Source: Acanthamoeba sp. SK_2022b (Eukaryota > Discosea > Longamoebia > Acanthamoebidae). From it: a DNA stretch of 64,000 nucleotides. Shown in pieces: positions 1 through 8,164 of the stretch. The notes under the pieces were generated by a model. It saw only the letters and a program-made list of their open reading frames with translations. It was not told the origin of the DNA and did no database searches. A program made the translations under genes and the position numbers. The number at the start of each line of letters is the position of its first letter. Positions within the stretch are counted from its first letter, which is position 1. The stretch is taken from contig JANDJZ010001759.1 in NCBI GenBank assembly GCA_027943245.1, positions 1-64,000 of the forward strand, given 5' to 3'.

Positions 1-348
1 GACCGCCACCAGCCGCTCGACCGCCACGCCCTTGTCGCTGTTGACGATGATGGTGGTGGTCTGGTTGGCCTGCTGCTGTTGCTTCAGCGTGTTGACCAAC
101 GCGTCGAGCGCAATCGGCTGGCCATCCAGCTGCAGCTGCTCGTCGGCCCCCAGCGTGACGATCGCTTTTTTCTGCGGTTTCAGCTGCTGCGCGCTGCCGG
201 CAGACGGCAGCTGCGTTTTCAGCCCGAGCGCCGGAATGACGTTCAGGCTAATCAAGACGAAAAACACCAATAAAAACATCATCACGTCGATCATCGGGAT
301 CAGCTCGATGTGCGCTTTATTCTTTTTCGGTTCGTTCCAGTTACGCAT
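1..348 (-). CDS. ExbD/TolR family biopolymer transport protein (partial, 3' end beyond window)
   Basis: Visible are 116 N-terminal residues of an ExbD/TolR-type protein. These are inner-membrane stator subunits that, with an ExbB/TolQ partner, use proton flow to energise TonB- or Tol-type envelope processes. Residues 1-16 are a short charged cytoplasmic tail. Residues about 17-38 form the single membrane helix and carry the Asp (residue 21, in the stretch PMIDVMMFLLVFF) expected to be the proton-carrying residue. A periplasmic domain follows and runs off the left edge. The start at 348 has a good GGAGGGAG ribosome site. The ExbB partner would lie downstream, outside the window. ExbD versus TolR cannot be settled from this half; the short cytoplasmic tail fits ExbD. 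Confidence 0.85.
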   Translation of the reverse strand, partial: MRNWNEPKKNKAHIELIPMIDVMMFLLVFFVLISLNVIPALGLKTQLPSAGSAQQLKPQKKAIVTLGADEQLQLDGQPIALDALVNTLKQQQQANQTTTIIVNSDKGVAVERLVAV

Positions 349-877
349 GACACTCCCTCCCAAAAGCGAAGCAGCCAATATAGGAGGGGTTTGTTTACCT
401 TTTGTTACGCTTGTGTGATCTTATTTTCACAGTGTGGATTTTTTGCGAGAATTCTTTCAATGACGGGAGGCGAGCGCGGAGATATAACCCATTAATTAGC
501 TATAGTTTTTAATGGAATAATCACAGGGCGGACGCACTCGCCTAACGGGTAGCAGAGCCTGAAATGTGAAAATAGTGACAGCCACAGCGGGCCCACGGCA
601 ACGACAAGAAGAAATCGCCGCAGCCCGTCCGCAATAAGGGCATGATAGGGTTTCCAGTGATATCGCCTTTTTTGACCAAGAATATTCTCAACCCCTGTCA
701 TAAAAATATCGACAGAAAATAAATAGTCGCATATATAACCAAACAATATTCCTCATTGGATATATTATTGCCAACAGATTATCAGCTGTTATATTTTTAA
801 AGTGGAATAGCGCCACAGCGTTATTCTCGGCATTAATTAACCCCACTAAGTCACCCTTTTATTTATAAGGATTGTAT
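349..877. other. Intergenic region, AT-rich
   Basis: About 530 bases separate the divergent exbD-like gene and the microcin-like gene. It should hold promoters for both. The only open frame of note is a weak minus-strand one at 492-701. I see no RNA gene. Confidence 0.4.
492..701 (-). CDS. Possible small hydrophobic protein next to the microcin-like gene
   Basis: An open frame of 69 residues from the ATG at 701 (84 residues if a TTG at 746 is used, which has a GAGGAA sequence very close to it). It has one strongly hydrophobic stretch, roughly residues 30-52, after a basic segment, so it would be a single-span membrane protein. I do not recognise it. Its only suggestive feature is position: it lies divergently, next to the double-glycine peptide gene, where a small membrane immunity protein could sit. 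No clear ribosome site precedes the ATG, and chance or a decayed gene is equally possible. Confidence 0.22.
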   Translation of the reverse strand: MTGVENILGQKRRYHWKPYHALIADGLRRFLLVVAVGPLWLSLFSHFRLCYPLGECVRPVIIPLKTIAN

Positions 878-1180
878 ATGAAAGTACTTAGTCAATATGA
901 AGAGCAGTACGTTAGCGGTGGCGATCTGAACGCGGCCTGGGATGGGTTGCTGGACGGCGCCATGACCGGCGCGCTGATTGCAGGCAAATCCGCAGGGGCC
1001 GGCGGCTTTATTGCCGGCGCCGTCGGCCAACTGGTCGGCACCATCATCGGCGGCGTCGCAGGCGGTGTGGGGCTGGGGCTGTATGGCCTGACCCATACGC
1101 AGCAGGAAGTGGCGGACTACGCAAAACATTTCCGCGAAACTATCGGCTCCACCTCGACCTCGGTCGGCGGCAGCCTGTAA
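878..1180 (+). CDS. Double-glycine-leader peptide, class II microcin-like
   Basis: A 100-residue protein. The first 15 residues (MKVLSQYEEQYVSGG) match the leader type of class II microcins and bacteriocins, which is cut after Gly-Gly and exported by a peptidase-containing ABC transporter. The predicted mature part is about 85 residues, has no cysteine, and is dominated by small residues in GxxxG/GxxxA-type repeats (residues ~25-75), as in membrane-active microcins of the colicin V kind. The tail is rich in Ser, Thr and Gly. The ATG at 878 follows a TAAGG ribosome site with seven-base spacing, and a terminator follows at once, so it is a single-gene unit. No transporter or proven immunity gene is adjacent; export would depend on genes elsewhere. 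Family call by pattern only. Confidence 0.6.
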   Translation: MKVLSQYEEQYVSGGDLNAAWDGLLDGAMTGALIAGKSAGAGGFIAGAVGQLVGTIIGGVAGGVGLGLYGLTHTQQEVADYAKHFRETIGSTSTSVGGSL

Positions 1181-1190
1181 GCACGAATAG

Positions 1191-1220
1191 ATAGTCACCC
1201 CCGCGGTGGCTATTTATTTT
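1191..1220 (+). terminator. Rho-independent terminator of the microcin-like gene
   Basis: A nine-base stem (1191-1199 with 1205-1213, one G-T pair) and five-base loop followed by a T-rich tract. It begins 11 bases after the stop codon. Confidence 0.75.
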
Positions 1221-1827
1221 ATTGCCGCCCTCCCCCTACGCCGCCCGCTGAACGCTTGACCATTATCGCATCCCGATATTCTTTCAAACCTGCGGCTATC
1301 GCGTCGGTATTTAATTGCGAAACCATCCACGGGCTGAAACCAAAAGGCGTTAATTTTACCGCCGCCATTAAATGATTGAGCTCGACCCAGGCATAATCCG
1401 CGACCTCATCCGGATTGCGATGGAGCGCGCCTTTAAATTGCGCGGCAAATACCGGGCAAACTTCATTTTCCATTACGCCGGACGCATCGGTAGCCTGATA
1501 GCTGAAAGCTTCGCTCAGCAACATTATCTGCTCCACCTCCGTGCCCAGTTCAACCTGGGCACGGCGCATCACCGCCTGTGCCAGCGCCTCTTGCGGCAGG
1601 GGATGGCCGCAAAAAGAATTGGTCCAAACCCCCGGCCAGGCGGTTTTACTCAACGCACGTCTTGTGGCCAGCACGTTGCCCTCTGGGGTAAAGAGGTAGC
1701 ATGAAAAGGCCAAATGCAGCGGCGTATGATGCGTGTGCACCTGATTTTTCGGCATCGTTCCGCAAGGCTGCCAGGCGGCATCGAGCAAAACGACGTCTTC
1801 GTTATTTATCATCGCGATTTCCATCAA
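1219..1827 (-). CDS. idi: Isopentenyl-diphosphate delta-isomerase, type 1
   Basis: This cytoplasmic Nudix-fold enzyme interconverts isopentenyl and dimethylallyl diphosphate in isoprenoid synthesis. Counting from 1827, the key residues known from the E. coli enzyme are present: catalytic Cys73 in NSFCGHP, catalytic Glu122 in MENEVCPV, and metal ligands His31, His38, His75 and Glu120. The family signature ATRRALSKTAWPGVWTN is intact. The open frame gives 202 residues against about 182 in E. coli; starts at 1824 or 1812 would shorten it, and the extra C-terminal tail is Gly/Arg-rich. It is the last gene of a minus-strand run behind vdcBCD, but functional linkage with that operon is not expected. 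Confidence 0.93.
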   Translation of the reverse strand: MMEIAMINNEDVVLLDAAWQPCGTMPKNQVHTHHTPLHLAFSCYLFTPEGNVLATRRALSKTAWPGVWTNSFCGHPLPQEALAQAVMRRAQVELGTEVEQIMLLSEAFSYQATDASGVMENEVCPVFAAQFKGALHRNPDEVADYAWVELNHLMAAVKLTPFGFSPWMVSQLNTDAIAAGLKEYRDAIMVKRSAGGVGGGRQ

Positions 1828-1854
1828 AAGACGGGCTCTTGCCCGTCTTTGGGT

Positions 1855-2082
1855 TCATTTCGTCAAAAGAGGAGGAATGGCCGGCACTTCCGGCGCATTA
1901 TCGATATCCTGCTGAGTCATGCGAAACTCAGGCGGATAATGCTCCCGTTCCGTTCTGCGGGCGGGTTCGGTATTCCGCCAGGTATAAAGACAGTGCTGGC
2001 ACTGGTATACCGTCCATACGCCCTTGACCGGTGAATGCGCCATGACGTCTATCTGTTTATCGGCACAACGAGGACAAATCAT
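1855..2082 (-). CDS. vdcD: Non-oxidative hydroxyarylic acid decarboxylase, small subunit D
   Basis: A 75-residue protein with two Cys pairs (CPRC near the start and CQHC about 25 residues later), forming a probable zinc ribbon. Small subunits of this kind accompany UbiD-type hydroxyarylic acid decarboxylases (VdcD, YclD/EcdD) and are needed for full activity. It lies nine bases downstream of the UbiD-like gene, in the usual B-C-D order, so it is almost certainly part of the same operon and complex. Confidence 0.88.
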   Translation of the reverse strand: MICPRCADKQIDVMAHSPVKGVWTVYQCQHCLYTWRNTEPARRTEREHYPPEFRMTQQDIDNAPEVPAIPPLLTK

Positions 2083-2091
2083 AGGAGCTCC

Positions 2092-3522
2092 TTAAGGACG
2101 GTTAGCCAACATGGCGGTTAATTTATCCACCCACAAGGCGGTCTCAGGTAAATCCTTGACCGGCTGACTGTAGTGGCCGCGCGCATCCGGAGCCACCGGC
2201 GTTGTCGCGTCGATGATCAACTTGTCGGTAATCCCCGCAGGGCTGGAGCCGGGATCCAGTTCCAGCACGGACATGTTCGGCAATTGCACCAGATCGCCGG
2301 CCGGATTGACCTTGGCGGACAGCGCCCACATGACCTGCGGCAGATTGAAGGGATCGACATCCTCATCGACCATGATCACCATTTTCACATAGCCCAATCC
2401 GTGCGGCGTGGTCATTGCCCGCATCCCCACCGCGCGTGCGAAGCCGCCGTAACGCTTTTTGGTGGAAATGATAACGAGCAGCCCGTGGGTATACATCGCA
2501 TTGACCGCCTGCACTTCCGGAAACTCGGCTTTCAGCTGCTGATACAGCGGCACGCAGGTGGCCGGCCCCATCAGATAGTCGATTTCTGTCCAGGGCATGC
2601 CCAGATACAGGGACTCAAAAATCGGCCGTGTTCGGTAAGAAACCTTATCGATACGCACCACCGTCATGTTGCGGCCGCCGGAATAATGGCCCGTAAATTC
2701 GCCGAACGGGCCTTCAATCTCGCGCTTACGGCCTTCAATCACCCCTTCGATGATCACTTCAGACCCCCACGGCACATCGAAGCCGGTCAAAGGGGCCGTC
2801 GCTATCGGATAGGGGCTTTCGCGCAGGGCGCCGGCCATCTCATACTCCGACTGATCGTATTTCAACGGCGTCGCCCCCATCAGCGTAATGATGGGATCGT
2901 TGCCCAGCGTAATGGCAATCGGCAGATCCTCTCCGCGCTCTTCGGCTTTATGCAGATGCAGCGCGATGTCGTGCATCGGCACCGGTTGCAAACCCAGCTT
3001 GCGTTTGCCCTTCACCTCCATACGGTAAATGCCGACGTTTTGCTTGCCGAAATGAGCGGGATCTTCAGGATCACGGGAAACGATGCAGGCCTTATCCAGA
3101 TAAAAACCGCCGTCGCCGTCGTTTAGGCGAAACAACGGCAGGATTTCAAACAGATTAATCTCCTCGCCGTTGACCTCATTCTGCGCCCAGGGAGGATTAT
3201 CGCGGCGCTCTGCAGAGACAGGGAAATGATCCCAGCGGCGAATATACTCATCGATTTGCTGTTTCACCGGCGTGGTCGGCGGCAGGCCCAGCGCGATGGC
3301 GTGATTCTGCCATGAGCCGAGGGTGTTCATCACCACATGCGCATGTTCAAAGCCTTTAATGTTCCTGAATGCAATGGCGGGGGCGGCGCCCTCACCGATT
3401 CTTCCGGTGGCGTTGGCCGCCGCGGCGATATCCGGTTCCGCCTGCACCTCCTCGGCAATGTCAAGTAATTGCCCGGCCTTATCCAATGCCGCCAAATAAC
3501 TTCGAAGATCGTCATAAGCCAT
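2092..3522 (-). CDS. vdcC: UbiD-family hydroxyarylic acid decarboxylase, subunit C
   Basis: The 476-residue product is a UbiD-family decarboxylase. It uses prenylated FMN to remove the carboxyl group of phenolic acids such as vanillate or 4-hydroxybenzoate. The frame runs over the family's usual length without breaks and includes conserved stretches such as EGPFGEFTGHYSGGRNMTV and the ESLYLGMPWTEIDY region. It sits two bases after the flavin prenyltransferase gene that supplies its cofactor and just before subunit D. The gene order and a MarR regulator on the other side point to induction by phenolic acids. The exact substrate cannot be read from sequence; vanillate or 4-hydroxybenzoate are the common ones for this operon type. 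Confidence 0.92.
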   Translation of the reverse strand: MAYDDLRSYLAALDKAGQLLDIAEEVQAEPDIAAAANATGRIGEGAAPAIAFRNIKGFEHAHVVMNTLGSWQNHAIALGLPPTTPVKQQIDEYIRRWDHFPVSAERRDNPPWAQNEVNGEEINLFEILPLFRLNDGDGGFYLDKACIVSRDPEDPAHFGKQNVGIYRMEVKGKRKLGLQPVPMHDIALHLHKAEERGEDLPIAITLGNDPIITLMGATPLKYDQSEYEMAGALRESPYPIATAPLTGFDVPWGSEVIIEGVIEGRKREIEGPFGEFTGHYSGGRNMTVVRIDKVSYRTRPIFESLYLGMPWTEIDYLMGPATCVPLYQQLKAEFPEVQAVNAMYTHGLLVIISTKKRYGGFARAVGMRAMTTPHGLGYVKMVIMVDEDVDPFNLPQVMWALSAKVNPAGDLVQLPNMSVLELDPGSSPAGITDKLIIDATTPVAPDARGHYSQPVKDLPETALWVDKLTAMLANRP

Positions 3523-3524
3523 AT

Positions 3525-4112
3525 TTAACCCTCCTGACTGTAAACCTCTTTTTTTAATCCAGCCCAGCGTTTTGCCCGGCTGTAATCAAGGCCAAACTGG
3601 TCCAGAACCCGTGCGACAATATGATCGGTGACGTCATCAATATGAGTGGGATGGTTATAATAAGCGGGCATCGGGGGGACCAATGAAACGCCCAGCTTCG
3701 AGAGCGCCAGCATATTTTCCAGATGGATGGCGCTCAGCGGCGTTTCCCTTGGAACCAACACCAGCTTCCGCCCTTCTTTAATCATGACATCCGCCGCTCG
3801 GCCAATAAGCCCCTCGGCATAACCCGCGCGAATTCCCGCCAACGTTTTCATGCTGCAGGGAATAATGATCATGCCATCCATGCGAAATGAACCCGAGGAG
3901 ATCGTGGCGGCCTGGTCGGCCGCACTGTGTGTGACATCAGCCATCGCCATCACGTCACGTACGCTGTGCTTTGTTTCAAGTTCAATGGTCTTTTTGGCCC
4001 ACCGGCTCAAGATCAAATGCGTCTCTATACCTTCGATATCTTTCAGGGCCTGGAGAAGCGCCGTACCGAGCGGTGCCCCGGTAGCGCCCGTCATCGCGAT
4101 CGTTAATCTCAT
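3525..4112 (-). CDS. vdcB: UbiX-like flavin prenyltransferase, subunit B
   Basis: A 195-residue flavoprotein of the UbiX/Pad1 family, which attaches a dimethylallyl group to FMN to make the prenyl-FMN cofactor of the neighbouring UbiD-type enzyme. The N-terminus carries the FMN-binding signature MRLTIAMTGATGAPLGTALL, and the late PMPAYYNHP stretch is typical. I place the start at 4112, preceded by AGGTAGGC; an upstream extension to 4187 would run through the operator. A perfect 14-base palindrome lies 16 bases before the start, so expression is probably blocked by the divergent MarR protein. Confidence 0.92.
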   Translation of the reverse strand: MRLTIAMTGATGAPLGTALLQALKDIEGIETHLILSRWAKKTIELETKHSVRDVMAMADVTHSAADQAATISSGSFRMDGMIIIPCSMKTLAGIRAGYAEGLIGRAADVMIKEGRKLVLVPRETPLSAIHLENMLALSKLGVSLVPPMPAYYNHPTHIDDVTDHIVARVLDQFGLDYSRAKRWAGLKKEVYSQEG

Positions 4113-4127
4113 GCCTACCTCGACAAA

Positions 4128-4141
4128 GTTCGTATACGAAC
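4128..4141. promoter_or_regulatory. Palindromic operator, proximal to vdcB
   Basis: A perfect 14-base palindrome, GTTCGTATACGAAC, lies 16 bases upstream of the vdcB start. A second copy of the same half-site lies about 69 bases away (centre to centre). Probable binding site of the divergent MarR regulator. Confidence 0.7.
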
Positions 4142-4195
4142 AATATGCCAAATCTAGTCCTGGGATCGAGATAAAACAAGCGGGCAAGATGTAAC

Positions 4196-4211
4196 CGTTC
4201 GTAAACGAACG
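4196..4211. promoter_or_regulatory. Palindromic operator, second site between vdcB and marR
   Basis: CGTTCGT and ACGAACG form a perfect inverted repeat with a two-base centre. It repeats the half-site of the palindrome at 4128-4141 and lies 85 bases before the marR start. The matched pair suggests that one dimeric regulator controls both promoters. Confidence 0.7.
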
Positions 4212-4295
4212 ACCTGCCAGGGCAAGTATCTCTCAGCGGTCAGTTTTGTTATATTGATATTATTGCTCGCTTTTTTCCTCTTAAGGAATAAACGT

Positions 4296-4712
4296 ATGAA
4301 CAGAACGCTGGCCAATACTTTTTTCCATCTCATCCGCGAGTTGCTTCAGGATCATAGTTCTCAATGGCAGAAATCGCTCCCTGAACTCAGTAAACAGCAA
4401 TATTCCATTCTGGCCACCGTTTCAGAAACTCCGGGTATTGAGCAAGTCGAGTTAATGGAGGCGGCAATCAGCAGTAAAGCCGCGCTGGCTGAATTACTCA
4501 GCCGAATGGAAGGGAAAGGTCTGTTAAAGCGTGAAGCGGGCGAGCAGGACAAGCGCCGCCGATTTATTTACCTGACGCCTGCGGGACAGGCGCTGTTCGA
4601 AGCCAGCCGCCCAATCGCCGACGCGATTGATAACAGGTACCTTGAACGGGTCAATAAAGAGCAATATGAGTCGGCGCTTTTCGCTTTACAGACGATGGTG
4701 GGAAAAAAATAA
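4296..4712 (+). CDS. MarR-family transcriptional regulator, divergent from vdcBCD
   Basis: A 138-residue winged-helix regulator of the MarR/SlyA kind. The helix-turn-helix and wing region (about residues 45-95) reads ISSKAALAELLSRMEGKGLL followed by an acidic-basic wing and YLTPAGQALF, which is typical. MarR proteins are dimers that leave DNA when phenolic ligands bind. The start at 4296 has TAAGGA eight bases upstream. It faces vdcB across an interval holding two copies of one palindrome, which argues for autoregulation and control of the decarboxylase genes by their phenolic substrates. That role is inferred from context. Confidence 0.88.
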   Translation: MNRTLANTFFHLIRELLQDHSSQWQKSLPELSKQQYSILATVSETPGIEQVELMEAAISSKAALAELLSRMEGKGLLKREAGEQDKRRRFIYLTPAGQALFEASRPIADAIDNRYLERVNKEQYESALFALQTMVGKK

Positions 4713-4750
4713 ATTAACCCTCTCGGCAGAGATAAAGATTCAACAGCCAT

Positions 4751-4780
4751 AAAAAAAGACGCCCGCAGGCGTCTTTTTAT
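4751..4780. terminator. Bidirectional Rho-independent terminator
   Basis: GACGCC and GGCGTC around a four-base loop, with A-run on the left and T-run on the right, between the convergent marR and L,D-transpeptidase genes. Confidence 0.85.
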
Positions 4781-4804
4781 CGCGTTCACTGAAGCCCGAG
4801 GCAA

Positions 4805-5725
4805 TCAGTTCACTTTCACCGGCATACCGGAACGGGCCTTGATCGCCGCGTCCACTTCGCTCTGGTTGACGCCGGCGTCCATCAGCACTTTGCCGACCGG
4901 CGCGGAAATGGTCAGCGGCACCGGATCTTTGGATTGCAGCTGCTCTTCGTTGGCCGACAGCGGGTTGTGCACTTCCACGTAGCGCGAGCCGTCCGGTTCG
5001 ACGGTGGCTTTCATCGGTTCGTTGATGAACTGCACGCGGGTGCCGACCGGCACTTTCTCGAACAGGTACTTGATGTCGTCGGCGCGCAGACGCACGCAGC
5101 CGTGGCTCACGCGCAGACCGATGCCGAAGTTAGCGTTGGTGCCGTGAATGGCATACAGGCGGCCAACATACAGCGCATACAGCCCCATCGGGTTATCCGG
5201 GCCGGCCGGGAACACCGCAGGCAGGATTTCACCGTCGGCCGCATATTCGGCGCGCATCTTGGCAGTCGGCGTCCAGGTCGGGCCGTCTTTCTTGCGCTGT
5301 ACTGTTGTGGTCCAGTTCAGCGGGGTGTCTTTACCCAGCTGGCCGATACCGATCGGCAGCACCACCACGGTGTTGGACCCTTTCGGGTAGTAGTACAGAC
5401 GCATCTCGGCGCTGTTGATGATGATGCCTTCACGCGGCGCGTCCGGCAGGATCAGCTGCTGCGGGATGGTCAGGGTGCTGCCGGCCTTCGGCAGGAACGG
5501 ATCCACGCCCGGGTTGGCCTCCAGCATGTTGCTCAGCCCCATCTGATACTGGGCGGCGAAGCTTTCCAGCGGCAGTTTGCTGTCTTCCGGTACGGTGATT
5601 TGGATATTCTCGCCCACCAAACGGCTGTCTTTTGGCGGCAGCGGGTAGACGACGGCGAAGGCAGCCTGGCTGAATGCAACCAGTGCCGTAAACAGGGTTA
5701 ATAACGCGCGAATGCTCATTTTCAT
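4805..5725 (-). CDS. ldtB: L,D-transpeptidase of the YbiS/ErfK family
   Basis: A secreted enzyme of 306 residues, the same length as E. coli LdtB (YbiS). These periplasmic enzymes attach Braun's lipoprotein to peptidoglycan. A signal peptide spans about residues 1-24 and a LysM-like segment about 39-88. The YkuD catalytic domain (about 99-235) has the motif HGT at 194-196 and SHGCVRL with catalytic Cys210. The start at 5725 is chosen because it gives the family length; a GTG at 5746 in frame is less likely. Whether it is the LdtB, ErfK or YcfS paralogue cannot be fixed without comparison, although the length favours LdtB. Confidence 0.88.
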   Translation of the reverse strand: MKMSIRALLTLFTALVAFSQAAFAVVYPLPPKDSRLVGENIQITVPEDSKLPLESFAAQYQMGLSNMLEANPGVDPFLPKAGSTLTIPQQLILPDAPREGIIINSAEMRLYYYPKGSNTVVVLPIGIGQLGKDTPLNWTTTVQRKKDGPTWTPTAKMRAEYAADGEILPAVFPAGPDNPMGLYALYVGRLYAIHGTNANFGIGLRVSHGCVRLRADDIKYLFEKVPVGTRVQFINEPMKATVEPDGSRYVEVHNPLSANEEQLQSKDPVPLTISAPVGKVLMDAGVNQSEVDAAIKARSGMPVKVN

Positions 5726-5958
5726 CTTCGTGTTGGTCAAGGCCACTGGCGATTATGGGTATCGGTTTCTACGGCCACTTTACCCCGTTGCATTTCAGCC
5801 GGCAGCCAACGGCGCTGCGGCCTGAAAAACCAGGGGGGATTTGACCGGATGCGCATTATATGTGCACATCAATCAAAGTGTGAACCATTACCGATGTAAT
5901 ATCGCAATTTTTTGTAACCTGACGCGCCACGAAGGCGATTTTTTGCGAGAACCGCCGC

Positions 5959-6834
5959 CTAACCGGCGGCGGCCAACGCTTCCACCCGCCGAATAGGGAT
6001 CAGATATTCGCAGCGGATCGCCGCGCCGCCGAGCGGGCAGCTGCCCTCCTGCGCCGGGTAGAAACGCTCAATATCCTGCCCCGGCCGGCGAACGGCGTTC
6101 ATCTGCGGCATCGCGGTGTCGTACAGCCGCACGATAAAGTTTTGTAACCCTTCCGCCTGCCCTTGATAGGTGAAACGGGCATACTCCCCCTGTTCGATAG
6201 TCACCCGCTCCCCCATCGCCCCTTCGTCCGGCAGAGCGGCGGTATAGGCCATGCGCGGATTACCCCGGCGTTGCCTGTCGACCTCCAGACTGGTGAGGCC
6301 GTATACCACCTCCGGCAGCGCCTGCGGCTGCAGCAGCTGCCTCCAGGCGTGGCGGCGCAGCTCGCACTTGGAAGCCGCCAGCTGCCCCAGCGTAAAGCTG
6401 CGGCGCTGGGTGTTGCCCACCAGCTGCATGGCGGGCAGCGTCACGATGTCGGCCTGCGGCAACGGCGTTTCGGTCAGCCGCAGCGGCGGCTGCAGGCCGT
6501 AGCTCGACCAATCCTGGCTGCGGCGATAGCTGGCCGGCGGCAGACCGAACTGTTTGCGGAAGCAACGGGTGAAGGTCTGCTGCGAATCGAACTGGTAAGT
6601 ATCGGCGATGCAGGCCACGCTGGTGCCGGTCAGGCGCAGTTCGCGCGCGGCGGCGGTCAGCCTTCTGCGGCGGGCGTAAGTGCCGAGAATATGGCCGGTA
6701 TGTTGCTTGAACATCCGCTGCAAATGCCACTTGGAGTAGCCGGACTTGGCGGCAATGTCGTCCAGCGTCAGCGGCTGATCCAGGCTCTGCTCGATCCAGG
6801 CCAGCAGCTGTTCAATCACCTGTTGCTGGTGCAT
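5959..6834 (-). CDS. AraC-family regulator with C-terminal GyrI-like domain (Rob type)
   Basis: A 291-residue protein with the Rob layout: an N-terminal AraC/XylS DNA-binding domain (residues about 5-105, two helix-turn-helix motifs, SGYSKWHLQRMFKQHTGH and TRCFRKQFGLPPASYR) and a C-terminal GyrI-like effector-binding domain (about 120-285). Rob is 289 residues. Regulators of this kind respond to small hydrophobic or cationic molecules and activate efflux and stress genes. The divergence from Rob in the N-terminal domain makes it more likely a paralogue than Rob itself. It lies ten bases after a small gene of unknown function and is probably co-transcribed with it. Confidence 0.85.
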   Translation of the reverse strand: MHQQQVIEQLLAWIEQSLDQPLTLDDIAAKSGYSKWHLQRMFKQHTGHILGTYARRRRLTAAARELRLTGTSVACIADTYQFDSQQTFTRCFRKQFGLPPASYRRSQDWSSYGLQPPLRLTETPLPQADIVTLPAMQLVGNTQRRSFTLGQLAASKCELRRHAWRQLLQPQALPEVVYGLTSLEVDRQRRGNPRMAYTAALPDEGAMGERVTIEQGEYARFTYQGQAEGLQNFIVRLYDTAMPQMNAVRRPGQDIERFYPAQEGSCPLGGAAIRCEYLIPIRRVEALAAAG

Positions 6835-6844
6835 GGTATTCCCC

Positions 6845-7222
6845 TTATTTTAACAATAACGTCTGCGCCAATACCCGCCCTGCGGCTTCATCGGCGGCCA
6901 CCAGCACCGGATAGCCCCAGAACTTGGCGCCGTATTCGGCGAATTCTTCCGCCGCCGCGCGTTTGGCGTCGTCCGGTTCCAGCATGATCATACCTTTCAC
7001 CCACAGCTTCAGCGCCTCACGGTTATCGCGCTTCCACAGCGCGACCTGGGTGCGGGCATCGCGGTCATGTTCTGGTTCTTCATCGCCGACGCTGCGGTCG
7101 GTCATCAGGACAAAGGGTTCGGCGCGCGCCAGCAGCGCGCTGAATTCGGCCAGTTCGGCCTGGGTATCGCGCCCGTTTTGGCGCATCCATACCAGCGGAA
7201 AATCGGCGGTATCCAATGACAT
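6845..7222 (-). CDS. Conserved hypothetical protein, upstream partner of the Rob-like regulator
   Basis: A 125-residue acidic, soluble protein without signal peptide or membrane helix. I do not recognise a named family. It begins with a short strand-rich part (PLVWMRQNGRD) and continues as mostly charged helices, with a central EPEHDRDARTQVALWKRD segment. It precedes the Rob-like AraC gene by ten bases on the same strand, so the two probably form an operon. The ribosome site is CAGGAAAC-like (a TTCCTGAGGAAA stretch upstream of 7222). Confidence 0.7.
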   Translation of the reverse strand: MSLDTADFPLVWMRQNGRDTQAELAEFSALLARAEPFVLMTDRSVGDEEPEHDRDARTQVALWKRDNREALKLWVKGMIMLEPDDAKRAAAEEFAEYGAKFWGYPVLVAADEAAGRVLAQTLLLK

Positions 7223-7328
7223 AATCAGTTTCCTCAGGAAATGGTTTAGGACTGGCGCTTACTTTATCGGCACCGGCGCTAGACCACATTGCGCAATCAG
7301 GACATAATACTTTTCAATTCCGCCAAAT

Positions 7329-7343
7329 TGAGAATTATTCTCA
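7329..7343. promoter_or_regulatory. Fur-box-like palindrome overlapping the start of the AraC gene
   Basis: TGAGAAT-T-ATTCTCA is a perfect 7-1-7 inverted repeat. It differs from the Fur half-site core TGATAAT by one base in each arm. Its last base is the A of the ATG at 7343, so a bound repressor would cover the translation start. Assignment to Fur is an inference from shape and sequence. Confidence 0.5.
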
Positions 7344-8164
7344 TGAAAGTACAGATCCCCCGCCACTGCCTGGATATCGATCAGGTGCCGCGCCCGCTCT
7401 TTGCCCTGCAAGGTTCAACCCTCGAGCAGGACTGGGAAGTCGAGCCGCACCGCCATCAGAAGGCGCAGCTGATCTACACGGTACGCGGCATGATCCGCTG
7501 CGAAGTGGAAAACGGGCTGTGGCTGGTGCCGCCGCAGTGCGCGCTGTGGATGCCGGGCAACGTGTTGCACAACGCTCAGGGCGCCGGCTCCACCGAGGCC
7601 TACTGCCTGTTCGTCGATCAACATGCCGCCGCCGGTCTGCCGCAAAACTGCTGCACGCTGTCGGTCTCGCCGCTGCTGCGCGAGCTGCTGCTGCAGGCCA
7701 GCACCTTCGAGCCGCTCTACGACGAACAGGGCGCCGAGGGGCGCCTGACGGCGGTATTGCTGGACCAGCTGGCGGCCGCGCCGATCGAGAACCTGCATCT
7801 GCCGGTGTCCGACGACGCACGCATTCGGCAGTTGACCGAAGGCATGCTGAGCAGCCCGGCGGACAAATCCACCCTCGGGCAGTGGGCGCAGCGCATCGGC
7901 ATGAGCGAGCGCTCCCTCAGCCGCACCTTGCAACAGCAGATGGGCATGAGTTTCGGCCACTGGCGGCGCCAGCTGCACGTGATGCTGGCGCTGCAGCGCC
8001 TGACGCAGGGCGAGAGCGTACAGACGGTGGCGCTGGATCTGGGCTACGAGAGCGCCAGCGGCTTCGTCACCATGTTCAGAAAGGCGGTAGGCAAACCGCC
8101 GGCGCGCTACCTGGCGGAGCGCAACGCCTCTGGAGAGACCCTGGGCGGCGCAATTACCATGTGA
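7343..8164 (+). CDS. AraC-family regulator with N-terminal cupin domain (NimR-like)
   Basis: A 273-residue regulator, the length of E. coli NimR (YeaM). An N-terminal cupin-like ligand domain (about residues 15-140, with HRHQKAQLIYTVRG and GNVLHNAQG segments) precedes a C-terminal AraC DNA-binding domain (about 170-262, with GMSERSLSRTLQQQMGMSFGHW and ASGFVTMFRKAVGKPPARY). Unlike nimR it has no drug-efflux gene beside it; the next genes are a porin on the other strand and the Rob-like pair. The 15-base Fur-like palindrome over its ATG suggests iron-linked or autogenous control. No strong ribosome site is visible. Confidence 0.85.
   Translation: MKVQIPRHCLDIDQVPRPLFALQGSTLEQDWEVEPHRHQKAQLIYTVRGMIRCEVENGLWLVPPQCALWMPGNVLHNAQGAGSTEAYCLFVDQHAAAGLPQNCCTLSVSPLLRELLLQASTFEPLYDEQGAEGRLTAVLLDQLAAAPIENLHLPVSDDARIRQLTEGMLSSPADKSTLGQWAQRIGMSERSLSRTLQQQMGMSFGHWRRQLHVMLALQRLTQGESVQTVALDLGYESASGFVTMFRKAVGKPPARYLAERNASGETLGGAITM

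Noticed and set aside
419..436. TGTGA...TCACA palindrome resembling a CRP site upstream of the exbD-like gene
   Set aside because: The arms are eight bases apart, not the six that CRP needs.
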